NCBI RefSeq assembly: GCF_023161665.1
Contig: NZ_JALNTW010000004.1
Coordinates: 1-64,000 of the forward strand
DNA length: 64,000 nucleotides
Source of the DNA: Shewanella sp. 1CM18E
GTDB lineage: Bacteria; Pseudomonadota; Gammaproteobacteria; Enterobacterales; Shewanellaceae
Direction: 5' to 3'
Shown: positions 35,753 through 44,814 of the stretch, piece after piece
Layout: the number at the start of each line of letters is the position of its first letter
Numbering within the stretch: position 1 is the stretch's first letter
Made by a program: the position numbers and the translations under genes
Notes under the pieces: generated by a model
Databases searched by the model: none
The model's input: only the letters and a program-made list of their open reading frames with translations
Told to the model about the DNA's origin: nothing

Positions 35753-38700
35753 TGAACCCAGAAACTCCAACGTCAACAAGCGCATCGAGTCAAACCGGCA
35801 TTATTGCCTGGTTTGCCCGTAATAATGTTGCCTCAAATCTACTTATGTGGATTTTGATCATCGGTGGTCTATTTAGCACCTTGATAATCAACAAAGAGGT
35901 GTTTCCATCGTTTGAGCTCAATTACATTAATATCACCGTCGCCTACCCTGGCGCCGCACCTCAAGAAATTGAGGAAGGTATTAACATTAAAATCGAAGAA
36001 GCTATTCAAGACATTAATGGCATCAAAAAAGTCAGCTCTGTCGCCAGCGAAGGTGTTGGCTCTGTGTCAATTGAGGTAGAAGACAGCTACGATCCACAAG
36101 ACGTGTTAGATGAAGCCAAACTACGTATCGATGCGATCTCAACCTTTCCAGTAAACATTGAAAAGCCGGATATCTTCCGCGTTAAACCTGAAAACAATGT
36201 CATTTGGATTTCAGTTTATGGCGACCAGTCACTGCAAGAGATGAAAGAACTGGCCAAGGTGATCCGCGACGATATTGCCGCACTTCCTGCAGTCACTAAA
36301 GCAAAAGTAACTGGGGTACGTGATTACGAGATTGGCATTGAACTGTCTGAAGATAAACTACGTGAATATGGCCTTACCTTTTCGCAAGTAGCACAGGCGG
36401 TACAAAACTCATCGATAGATTTACCCGGCGGTTCAATTCGCGCTAAAGATGGCGACATCTTGCTGCGTACCAAAGGCCAAGCTTATACCGGTGAAGACTT
36501 TTCGCAAATCGTTGTCAGTACCCGCCCTGATGGCAGCCGTATTATGTTGCCACAAGTGGCTACGATTAATGATGGTTTTGAAGAGCGTTTAGAGTACACC
36601 CGTTTTAATGGTCAACCATCAGCGATTATTGAAGTCCTTAGTGTTGACGATCAAAACGCGCTGGATATTTCAGAACAAGTTAAAGCCTATGTTGAGCAAA
36701 AGCGTGACGTTTTGCCTACAGGGGCAAAGCTCGATACTTGGGGTGACTTGACCCATTATCTTAAGGGTCGTTTGAACATGATGCTGTCTAATATGTTCTA
36801 CGGTGCCTTGCTGGTATTTTTGATTCTAGCGCTGTTCTTAGAAATTAAACTGGCGTTTTGGGTCATGATGGGGCTACCAATTAGCTTCCTTGGTGCCATG
36901 CTATTTATGCCACTTGAGCCGTTTTCTTTATCAATTAACTTATTAACACTATTCGCCTTTATTCTGGTGCTAGGGATAGTGGTGGACGACGCCATTGTGA
37001 TTGGTGAAAGCGCCTATAGTGAGATAGAAGAAAAAGGCCACTCTTTAGATAACGTCATTAAAGGCGCCAAAAAAGTCGCTATGCCCGCCACCTTTGGTGT
37101 ACTCACAACCATTGCGGCATTTATGCCAATGCTAATGGTCTCAGGCCCACAGGGAATTATTTGGAAATCCATCGGTATGGTGGTGGTGTTATGCCTAATA
37201 TTTTCTTTGATTGAATCAAAACTGATTTTGCCAGCTCACTTAGCACATATGAAACCGCGTAAGCCTCGTGAGCAACTCGGTACCCTAGGCCGTTTAAAAG
37301 CTAAGCTTAATGACAAGCTACAAAGCTTTATTCATAACTACTATCGCCCGTTTTTAGAGCGTTGTATTGTGCAGCGTTATAACGCGGTTGCCGTGTTTAT
37401 TGGCGTATTGATTTTATCAATCTCACTAGTGCTCAGCGGCCAAGTGCGCTGGGTGTTCTTCCCTAATCTGCCATCTGACTTTATTCAGGTTAATCTGGAA
37501 ATGGAAGAAGGCAGCTCGGAAGAAAATACCTTAAAAGTCGTACAAGAAGTTGAAGAAGCGCTCTACGCCATGAACGATGAAATGGAGCAAGAGCTTGGTT
37601 ACCCTGTGGTTAAACACAGCTTCATTAATATGAGTTCACGCACTTCAGCATTCTTGTTTGCTGAGCTGACCAAAGGCGAAGACCGTGAAGTCGACGGCGA
37701 AGCCATTGCTACCGCATGGCGTAAAAACCTGCCTGAACTACTCGCGGTGAAAAAGCTTAATATTAACGCCAGTACTAATGAAGGTGGAGATATCTCATTT
37801 AGGCTAACCTCGAGCAATCTAGACCAACTATCTAAAGCCTCTGAAGAGCTCAAGCAAAAGCTTAGAACTTATGAAGGCGTGTATGACATTGCTGATAACT
37901 TCTCATCAGCTAGCCAAGAAATTAAACTGAAAATCCGTCCAGAAGCTGAAGCCTTAGGCTTAACTTTGTCAGATCTTGCGCGCCAAGTTCGCTATGGATT
38001 CTATGGCTATGAAGCTCAGCGGATTTTGCGTAATAAAGAAGAAGTTAAAGTGATGGTGCGCTACCCATTAGAACAGCGCCGCACTGTAGGCCACCTTGAG
38101 AATATGCTGATCCGCACTCCAAGTGGCGTAGCAGTACCTTTCTCAACTGTAGCAGACTTACAACTGGGTGATTCATACTCGTCTATCACCCGCGTTGATG
38201 GTCGCCGCGCGATTACGATTAATGCCAATGCTGATACCAATAAGGTTGAGCCGTCAAAAGTGGTGAGTGAAATACAAAACGATTTCTTACCGCAGCTGCA
38301 GGCTAAATATCCTAATATCTCAACCGCACTTGATGGCGGTAGCGCAGATGAGCAAAGCGCCCTGATTAGCTTGCTACAAGGTTTCTTCTTTGCGCTATTT
38401 ACTATTTACGCGCTAATGGCTATTCCGCTTAAATCCTACAGCCAGCCACTGATCATTATGTCGGTGATCCCATTTGGCATGATTGGTGCGCTGTTTGGTC
38501 ACTTTATTCTTGGCCTCAACATGAGCATCTTGAGTCTTTGTGGCATTGTGGCGCTAGCCGGTGTGGTAGTAAACGACTCGCTGATTTTAGTGGACTTTGT
38601 TAACCGCGCCCGCGCTGAAGGCCACAGTATTATTAGAGCGGCTGTTGATTCAGGCTGTTACCGCTTTAGAGCGATTATCTTAACCTCGCTGACAACCTTT

Positions 38701-38913
38701 GTTGGTCTAGTGCCTATCTTGCTTGAAAAGAGTTTACAGGCGCAGATTGTCATTCCAATGGCGGCGTCTTTAGCATTTGGTATTTTATTCTCGACGGTCG
38801 TCACCTTAGTCTTGGTGCCTTTGCTGTACATCATCTTAGATGATATTAGGCGTACTTTGCGTCGCTTTTTCAATTGGTGGTGGAAGCCAAAAACCGATGA
38901 GGTGTCAGCTTAA
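35752..38913 (+). CDS. RND efflux transporter permease (AcrB/AcrF superfamily)
   Basis: Proton-driven inner-membrane pump of 1053 residues with twelve helices and two large periplasmic loops after helices 1 and 7. The N-terminus NNVASNLLMWILIIGGLFST is typical of the subgroup with shorter loops found in marine bacteria. Helix 4 carries GIVVDDAIVIGE, with the paired acidic residues of the proton relay. The second half has GVVVNDSLILVDFVNRAR. The exported compounds cannot be predicted. Second gene of the adaptor-permease operon. Confidence 0.93.
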   Translation: MNPETPTSTSASSQTGIIAWFARNNVASNLLMWILIIGGLFSTLIINKEVFPSFELNYINITVAYPGAAPQEIEEGINIKIEEAIQDINGIKKVSSVASEGVGSVSIEVEDSYDPQDVLDEAKLRIDAISTFPVNIEKPDIFRVKPENNVIWISVYGDQSLQEMKELAKVIRDDIAALPAVTKAKVTGVRDYEIGIELSEDKLREYGLTFSQVAQAVQNSSIDLPGGSIRAKDGDILLRTKGQAYTGEDFSQIVVSTRPDGSRIMLPQVATINDGFEERLEYTRFNGQPSAIIEVLSVDDQNALDISEQVKAYVEQKRDVLPTGAKLDTWGDLTHYLKGRLNMMLSNMFYGALLVFLILALFLEIKLAFWVMMGLPISFLGAMLFMPLEPFSLSINLLTLFAFILVLGIVVDDAIVIGESAYSEIEEKGHSLDNVIKGAKKVAMPATFGVLTTIAAFMPMLMVSGPQGIIWKSIGMVVVLCLIFSLIESKLILPAHLAHMKPRKPREQLGTLGRLKAKLNDKLQSFIHNYYRPFLERCIVQRYNAVAVFIGVLILSISLVLSGQVRWVFFPNLPSDFIQVNLEMEEGSSEENTLKVVQEVEEALYAMNDEMEQELGYPVVKHSFINMSSRTSAFLFAELTKGEDREVDGEAIATAWRKNLPELLAVKKLNINASTNEGGDISFRLTSSNLDQLSKASEELKQKLRTYEGVYDIADNFSSASQEIKLKIRPEAEALGLTLSDLARQVRYGFYGYEAQRILRNKEEVKVMVRYPLEQRRTVGHLENMLIRTPSGVAVPFSTVADLQLGDSYSSITRVDGRRAITINANADTNKVEPSKVVSEIQNDFLPQLQAKYPNISTALDGGSADEQSALISLLQGFFFALFTIYALMAIPLKSYSQPLIIMSVIPFGMIGALFGHFILGLNMSILSLCGIVALAGVVVNDSLILVDFVNRARAEGHSIIRAAVDSGCYRFRAIILTSLTTFVGLVPILLEKSLQAQIVIPMAASLAFGILFSTVVTLVLVPLLYIILDDIRRTLRRFFNWWWKPKTDEVSA

Positions 38914-38925
38914 CGATTAAAAAAC

Positions 38926-38951
38926 TTGGGAGGCTTAGCCTCCCTTTTTTA
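38926..38951 (+). terminator. Terminator of the RND operon
   Basis: The stem GGGAGGC/GCCTCCC with loop TTA is followed by six T residues. Confidence 0.9.
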
Positions 38952-39032
38952 TACCGCAACTCGATCCAGCAAACAGATTTAACCTGCTGAAAGCTTTATT
39001 CTGTGGTTATACCGTTTTTAGATAGGTCCCCC

Positions 39033-39641
39033 ATGGAAGCTCAACAACCCACTCTTGTTTACGATATTCGCAATAGCCGTTACCTCAATATTACTGGGCG
39101 CTGTACTTTGCAATGCCAGTTTTGTCCTAAACACAATGGCAGTAAACAGGTGCATGAGTACCAACTAGATCTAAATCGTCAACCAAAAGCAGATGAACTC
39201 ATTAGCCAGCTCGGTGATGTTAGCCAGTTTGATGAATATGTATTTTGTGGCTACGGCGAGCCTACGCTGAACTTGGCAACCTTGCTTACTGTTGCCAGCG
39301 AAATTAAAAATCGGGCCGGCAAGGTGCGGGTCAATACCGATGGTTTAGGTAACTTATTCCATAGGCGCAATATTTTACCAGAATTAGCCAACTGCGTAGA
39401 TAGCTTATCCATTTCACTTAATGCCGATACAGAGATAAGTTATTTGCAGCATTGCCGCCCTAAGCTCGCAGGCTCTTATGAAGCCTTATTAGACTTTATC
39501 AAGCTGGCGCCTGAATATATAAACGATGTGCAAGTATCAGCCATTAACGGTCTTGCTGGAGTGGATATTAACGCTTGCCGGCAAATCGTCGAATCTAGAG
39601 GCGCTGTGTTTAAGCAACGAGAGCTGGATATTGTCGGCTAG
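39033..39641 (+). CDS. TatD-associated radical SAM protein
   Basis: Radical SAM protein of 202 residues with the iron-sulfur motif CTLQCQFC (Cys24, Cys28, Cys31) and GYGEPTLN, the SAM-binding GGE equivalent. It is shorter than most radical SAM enzymes, matching the small family usually found beside or fused to tatD nuclease genes; no tatD is visible here. The reaction is unknown. ATG with AGG upstream is used; a GTG ten codons earlier is possible. Confidence 0.75.
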   Translation: MEAQQPTLVYDIRNSRYLNITGRCTLQCQFCPKHNGSKQVHEYQLDLNRQPKADELISQLGDVSQFDEYVFCGYGEPTLNLATLLTVASEIKNRAGKVRVNTDGLGNLFHRRNILPELANCVDSLSISLNADTEISYLQHCRPKLAGSYEALLDFIKLAPEYINDVQVSAINGLAGVDINACRQIVESRGAVFKQRELDIVG

Positions 39642-39995
39642 TTAAGCTAATCGAATTAATAGACTATAACCTATTAATATAAAGATTTGGTCGCTCAGCG
39701 AGAGTTTAGTAGCACTGAGACAAGGCCATTAAGAGCCTACTCTTGTTCATTCATAATCACAGAACTAGAGTCGCTAAAACTCGCCATTCTGGAGCGGTTT
39801 TGGCTGCCTACTTCTGCGTTGAATAACTTTATAAGGGAGCAACCATTCTTGCAGTTACTCGCCTTGAATTAGTTTGCCAAAAACGCTCTGAGTAGAACAA
39901 CTACTTATACTAATAGGTATAAAGCTTATAAAACTGGTTAGGCCGACAATTCGTGTTAGTATATTGCGCATAATAACCGTAATAAAAATCGATAC
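39642..39995. other. Intergenic region mostly filled by a MITE-like repeat
   Basis: 354 bases of which about 260 are MITE copy 1. The promoter of the PAS/GGDEF gene must lie in the repeat or in the 70 bases after it. Confidence 0.6.
39664..39922. mobile_element. MITE-like element, copy 1
   Basis: About 260 bases with imperfect terminal inverted repeats (ACCTATTAATATAA at the left, TTATACTAATAGGTAT at the right). Its right half is nearly the same as copy 2 at 42274-42544 (for example AACTCGCCATTCTGGAGCG and TGGCTGCCTACTTCTGCGTT). No transposase gene inside. Confidence 0.75.
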
Positions 39996-42215
39996 ATGCT
40001 AAGCCGCAAACTACCATTATTAATCAGTGCTCAAGGGATCCATTGGTCTCAGCCGCGAATTTTAGCCATCGCCAGTCAGCTTTGTATGCTACTAGTGACA
40101 GTGATCATTCTGACTAATATCATCATCACCTTAGGTGAAAGACGTTTGCAAGAAGACTGGGCAACTCAGCGATATAGTGAGCTGCAAGCTGTGGGCGCAT
40201 TAATCTCTGACAAGGTGACTTTTCAGCAATTCAGAACCCAAATGTTTGCTAAGTCTGAATTATTAAAACAATATTTAGCCCTGCCATCCGCTGAAAACCA
40301 AAAAAAGCTGCTCAATAATTGGGATACCTTAGTTAATAACGTGCCTGAGTTATTAGGTATCGCCCTTTACGATCCTCAAGGTCAACACAGGTTTGCCAGT
40401 AGCAATGACTTTGGTAAAGAGAGTTTGCCATCAGCTTTATTAGGTAGCGCCCGTAATATGGGCGGTAATGAGATTTATACCTCCCCGCTTGAGTTCACGC
40501 CAATCAATGGCCAGCTTGAGCCTTATCTGTACCAATTTGCTTGGCTAGAAAATCCAGACCAAAGCGTTCGTGGCTATCTTGTTACCTATAACTCGATGGC
40601 AAAAATGCTAAGAAACATTAAGCCAGCCTATTCTAGTGAGCAAGCGCCACTAATGATGCTTGATACTCAAGGTTTACTGTATGCCGGTGCACAATCTAGT
40701 AGCAGTGTGGGCCGTTTACCTGAAACCATGGGGGGCAGTTTAAAGCAATCCTACCCAGCATTATGGCGCAAAATGGCCATGAGCAATTTCGGTCAATTCC
40801 ATGGCGACGCCGCCAGTTTTGTTTATCTAAAAGTTGAGCTAACCACTCAATATGAAACACGTCGAGAGTACTTCTTGGTGTCTTATATTAAGAATGATGA
40901 AATTGCAGCCAAGTTCTCGCAATGGCGCAACATTCTTATCTTAGGTGCATCAACGCTAACCTTGCTTGCCGCTATTGTTATCTTTTTAACTCACTTATAT
41001 CGCTTAGTGCAGCGCTCTCGTGAGTTTAGTATTTATATGACCAACCGCTTATTCGACTCAGATAAAGGCTGTATCATCGCCAGCGATAGTGGCCGAGTCG
41101 TTATTGCCAACAACACAGTATCAAAGCTACTTCATCAGCCCATTGACGAGCTATCAGATCGCAGTTTGCAGCGAATTTTGAAAATGGATGAAGATGAATA
41201 CAGCCAATTCTTAGATCAGATGCAAACTAAAAAAGAATGGCGTGGCGAGCTACTTATCGATCCTGATAGCTATAAGTGGCTAGCTATTCACAGTCGCACC
41301 GAAATTGGTGCCGACAATAAACGCAGTTACATGCTGGTCACCTTTGAAGATATTAGCGAGCTCAAGCAAGTTCAGCAGCAAGCGACTCTGTGCCGCTTAT
41401 TGAATGACGTACCAATGGCCAGCGTGTTAACTGACGCCAAAGGCCTTGTGCTAAAAGCAAACGACGCCTTTAACCAACTTTTACAGATTGAAGATAGCAC
41501 CACGCTTAATGTCAGCACTTTATTGAGTGATGAGTTTAGTCAGCAATGGCCACAAATTTCACAGCAACTGCAAATTCAAGGCTGTTGGAAAGGACAGGTA
41601 TTTGTTGTACTTAGTCACGCGCCAGATCAATTCTTACAAGCAACACTAAAAGGCCACTTGGATAGCTCAGGTGAACTGGAATACATTCACTGCAGTTTTG
41701 AGCTAGCAGAGCAAAGAGCATTCGCCAGAGAAAATGGCAGCTTAGTGCCAAAGCGCAGCACCATCTTTAATCACAAAGATGACTTAGAGCGTTATTTCAC
41801 TAACCTAACGCAAAAGTGCAAAGACTTCTCTAGCTTGCTAATGATAGATATTAGTGCCGATGGAATGCTTAGCCATATGAGTGATTTAGGTCAGCTTGAA
41901 TCGCGCCAAAAGGAAGTCGAAATTCACCTACTGCGCGATTTACCACACCGCTATCAAATGTCTCATTGGCAGCTGGGTAAATTGATTGTGGTGTTGCCAG
42001 ATACTAATTCAGATCAAGCGCACTACTTTGCCCTAGAGAGCCTAAATAAACTCAATGATAATGGCTTAGGTGACGGGATTTGTATAGGTATTGCTTCGTA
42101 TCAAGCGGGGCAAACTTTAGAGCAGCTAATCGCCAATGCGGGAGTTGCACTAAAACGTGCAAAGCAAACCGGTGATCAAAATATCTGCCAAGCCTTTACC
42201 CGTTTTGATAGCTAA
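39996..42215 (+). CDS. Membrane sensor with two PAS-like domains and a degenerate GGDEF domain
   Basis: Protein of 739 residues. Membrane helix 1 (about 24-45), periplasmic sensor domain (about 46-308), membrane helix 2 (about 312-332), two PAS-like domains (about 350-455 and 465-575), and a C-terminal GGDEF-like domain. In place of the GGDEF loop it has QLGKL (659-663), within SHWQLGKLIVVLP; the downstream ALKRAKQTGDQNICQ is retained. Without the catalytic glycines and acid it should not make c-di-GMP and may bind GTP or act as an adaptor. It is flanked on both sides by copies of a MITE. Confidence 0.8.
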   Translation: MLSRKLPLLISAQGIHWSQPRILAIASQLCMLLVTVIILTNIIITLGERRLQEDWATQRYSELQAVGALISDKVTFQQFRTQMFAKSELLKQYLALPSAENQKKLLNNWDTLVNNVPELLGIALYDPQGQHRFASSNDFGKESLPSALLGSARNMGGNEIYTSPLEFTPINGQLEPYLYQFAWLENPDQSVRGYLVTYNSMAKMLRNIKPAYSSEQAPLMMLDTQGLLYAGAQSSSSVGRLPETMGGSLKQSYPALWRKMAMSNFGQFHGDAASFVYLKVELTTQYETRREYFLVSYIKNDEIAAKFSQWRNILILGASTLTLLAAIVIFLTHLYRLVQRSREFSIYMTNRLFDSDKGCIIASDSGRVVIANNTVSKLLHQPIDELSDRSLQRILKMDEDEYSQFLDQMQTKKEWRGELLIDPDSYKWLAIHSRTEIGADNKRSYMLVTFEDISELKQVQQQATLCRLLNDVPMASVLTDAKGLVLKANDAFNQLLQIEDSTTLNVSTLLSDEFSQQWPQISQQLQIQGCWKGQVFVVLSHAPDQFLQATLKGHLDSSGELEYIHCSFELAEQRAFARENGSLVPKRSTIFNHKDDLERYFTNLTQKCKDFSSLLMIDISADGMLSHMSDLGQLESRQKEVEIHLLRDLPHRYQMSHWQLGKLIVVLPDTNSDQAHYFALESLNKLNDNGLGDGICIGIASYQAGQTLEQLIANAGVALKRAKQTGDQNICQAFTRFDS

Positions 42216-42261
42216 TTGCGGCTAATCCCTTGCGATTAAAAACAGCCTAAAACCAGCAGTT

Positions 42262-42557
42262 AAGCCCTTTAACTTATACCAATCAGTATAAACATTTAGT
42301 CACTCAGCGAGAGTTTAGCGGTTTTGAGGCAAGGCAACGAGTGAAGAGCATAGTTGCTCTACGTTCAAGCTCGTTAACACAGCATCAGAATCGCTAAAAC
42401 TCGCCATTCTGGAGCGCTTTTGGCTGCCTACTTCTGCGTTGAATAGCTTTATAAGGGAATAACCATTATTGCAGCTATTCGTCTTGAATTAGTTTGCCAA
42501 AAGCCGCTCTGAGTAGATCAAATTCTTATACTGATTGGTATTAAAGGGCTTTTTTAT
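42262..42557 (+). terminator. Terminator split by a MITE insertion
   Basis: AAGCCCTTTAA (42262-42272) and TTAAAGGGCTT (42541-42551) plus following T residues would form a normal terminator for the sensor gene. The MITE sits exactly between the arms, in the loop. Confidence 0.55.
42274..42544. mobile_element. MITE-like element, copy 2
   Basis: 271 bases bounded by TTATACCAATCAGTATAA and its near-perfect inverse TTATACTGATTGGTATTAA. Same orientation as copy 1, about 2.35 kb away. No coding capacity. Confidence 0.82.
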
Positions 42558-42599
42558 AAACAAAAACCATTAATCCGCTAACGGGCTTTTATCTTGGAT

Positions 42600-44078
42600 C
42601 TAGTGTTTTGCCTTATCCTTTACCTTGTCTTCCCGTTTATCTTTGAGGTTATCTGTTAGCTCATCTTTAAACGGTGCTTCTTCCATGTTTTCAACACCTG
42701 AAGGTAAGTCACTCTCAGTGATCTCAATAATCGCTGAGCGGTTCATGGTGATTTTATAACGAGCATATTGCTGCGCTTGTTTGCCCTCTTTAAGCACCAG
42801 CACTAAGTTGACTTGGTAACGGCGCTCTACCGACTCATTACTTATCTTGCCGTCGTGCTCTTTGTAGATCTTATCTTTACCGCGCTCTAAATTGCGAGCA
42901 AAAGGCACAAAACTAAAGTTCACCTGCTCTTGAATCGTTGAGTAACCCGACAAGAAATCCTTTTGCGATACCCGAGTCTGAATGCCGTAATGTAAGATCT
43001 CTGCGTCTACTTTATTCTGGCTATGGCGCTTAGTTAAGATCTCAGCGACCGTTTTCGGCAACTCCTTCTTGCGCATAAACTCCAGCCAAACAAGTTGCCT
43101 AGCAATAATATTTTTGCTGGTTGTATCGCTTAACGCCCTACTCCAGCGTGGACGGCCCTTTTGAATGATACGCCACAGCGCGTTGCGAATATCGTCTTTA
43201 AAGATCTCACGAAAGCCGTAAATCACCGCCAGTGTCAGTACCAATGCTATTGTCAGGCCGCTGAAAAAGCCCTGAGCCTTAATAATCAGTGCCGATACCA
43301 CTAACATCACCATAGCGGTAGCAATGCCTGTGGTCATCTTTTTAAGTCCTACGCCTAAGGTTTTTAAATCCTCTTTAAGTACTACCCCCTGCTGAATGAG
43401 TCGACGCAGTAACAACATCTTATTAGCGATACGGTTAGGATCTTTAATCGTTTGCGATGAGTTGTAATTACGCTCTTTACGATACTGCGCCTCAGCTCGA
43501 CACAGATTTAACACGCGGTCGTTTATCTCATTAAAATCACTGGTTCGCGGGGCATGAGCCAGCAGTTTTAGTAAGCGCTGCTCACAAAACCAAGACAGAT
43601 AATTATCGGCATTTTCAAAATACGACTTCCACTTCTCATCACTTGGCTCATTACGCCTAAAACGTTTTAGCAGGTGCACAACTTGTTCGCTCAACTCGTC
43701 GAGCAAACTGTAAAACTGCTCAAAGTCTTCTACTTGCCCAAGTTCCTTACAGTCGGTTTCAATGGCCACTGCAAATTGGTAGGCAAACAGGTTTAGGTAC
43801 AGCCTAAACTCTTCAACTGTGCGCTTTTTCTGGCTAGCGAAACGGCTTTGCACCAAAGGCAGGTGTAAGCCCGATGAATAATAGGAGCGACGCCCAGTAA
43901 TTGATGAGTGGTAATACTCTTCTTCATTGAGGCTTTGTGGGTTAATGCCCATCTCTTTGGGCAGGAAAAAATACAGATCAAGCCTACGATTATCGCCGGC
44001 TTCCATCTGATGCAGAAACTTAATCGACAGTGACTCTTCTTGCTTAATTCTGACTTTAGACACAGACACCTTATTCAT
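42600..44078 (-). CDS. Unknown protein with two central membrane helices
   Basis: Protein of 492 residues. Soluble helical N-terminal half (1-245) rich in charged residues, two membrane helices (about 250-268 and 273-290), then a basic soluble region and a strongly charged Lys/Glu/Asp tail (KDELTDNLKDKREDKVKDK). No domain recognised. The N-terminus has LDLYFFLPKEMGI. Stands alone on its strand. It looks like a real, lineage-restricted gene; function unknown. Confidence 0.65.
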   Translation of the reverse strand: MNKVSVSKVRIKQEESLSIKFLHQMEAGDNRRLDLYFFLPKEMGINPQSLNEEEYYHSSITGRRSYYSSGLHLPLVQSRFASQKKRTVEEFRLYLNLFAYQFAVAIETDCKELGQVEDFEQFYSLLDELSEQVVHLLKRFRRNEPSDEKWKSYFENADNYLSWFCEQRLLKLLAHAPRTSDFNEINDRVLNLCRAEAQYRKERNYNSSQTIKDPNRIANKMLLLRRLIQQGVVLKEDLKTLGVGLKKMTTGIATAMVMLVVSALIIKAQGFFSGLTIALVLTLAVIYGFREIFKDDIRNALWRIIQKGRPRWSRALSDTTSKNIIARQLVWLEFMRKKELPKTVAEILTKRHSQNKVDAEILHYGIQTRVSQKDFLSGYSTIQEQVNFSFVPFARNLERGKDKIYKEHDGKISNESVERRYQVNLVLVLKEGKQAQQYARYKITMNRSAIIEITESDLPSGVENMEEAPFKDELTDNLKDKREDKVKDKAKH

Positions 44079-44286
44079 TTGAGTAAAAGAAATGAGGTCA
44101 ATGAGTTAACTCATCTCAGTAAGATAGGTTTCAATTCAACGTTTGATGACTTATACATTATGGCTGAGTTTACTGCGCGCTTGAATACTTTATCTAAAAA
44201 GCTTTTATCGCAAGTGATTTAAAACGAGCGCGTTGGACTAATGTTCACCATTGACCCAACGGCTTTGATTAAGCAGATGTATGAGC

Positions 44287-44814
44287 TTATTTGATTTTAC
44301 AAGCCCACAAGCTGTTACCGGGATCGATTTGAATCGTCACCATACCTGCTGCTTTATTCATTTCTAGCACTTTTACCAAAAACGGCTCACTGTCATTATC
44401 GGCAACCATATATTGAGCTAATTGAATCGCCTCTTGCAGTGACTCATTCGGCTCAGGTTGTAGAAGCCCTTTAGCGTACTGACCCGCGGACAAGTCAATT
44501 GAGTAAGTTAAAATTGGCGCTTTAATCTTTTCAACCGTACCCACTGCGCTAATCTTATTAGTAAGCTTATCGCCTTGGTAATAGCTCATTGATACGTTAA
44601 CACCTCGGCCATTATTTTCTATTCTCAGCTGCTGGCTATCCCCAAAACCGCTGCCTACCTGGTAAGCATTGGCAACGCAGTGCAAACTGGTGTTTCTATC
44701 ATCATCTACTGTGTGGTCTAGAAATAAGCACATTGCAAAAATCAACGTTAAGGTCGCTAAAATAGGTGTAGCCTTAAAACCTACAAAAGGATTTTTGTTC
44801 ATATACTTATTCAC
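44287..44814 (-). CDS. ToxS-like membrane partner of the adjacent regulator
   Basis: Protein of 175 residues with one N-terminal membrane helix (about 16-33) and a periplasmic domain with two cysteines (Cys46, Cys172) that could form a disulfide. It overlaps the end of the ToxR-like regulator gene by 8 bases, start GTG. Size, topology and gene order match ToxS or TcpH, which protect or tune their partner regulators, but sequence similarity to ToxS is not evident by eye. Confidence 0.55.
   Translation of the reverse strand: MNKYMNKNPFVGFKATPILATLTLIFAMCLFLDHTVDDDRNTSLHCVANAYQVGSGFGDSQQLRIENNGRGVNVSMSYYQGDKLTNKISAVGTVEKIKAPILTYSIDLSAGQYAKGLLQPEPNESLQEAIQLAQYMVADNDSEPFLVKVLEMNKAAGMVTIQIDPGNSLWACKIK

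Larger units (their letters stand above)
42216..42599. other. Intergenic region with MITE copy 2
   Basis: 384 bases between convergent genes, mainly the second MITE copy and the interrupted terminator arms around it. Confidence 0.6.

Noticed and set aside
39687..39872. 61-codon frame inside MITE copy 1
   Set aside because: Entirely inside the repeat and not kept open in copy 2.
44040..44222. 60-codon plus-strand frame overlapping the start of the 492-residue protein gene
   Set aside because: Overlaps the supported gene and has no independent evidence.
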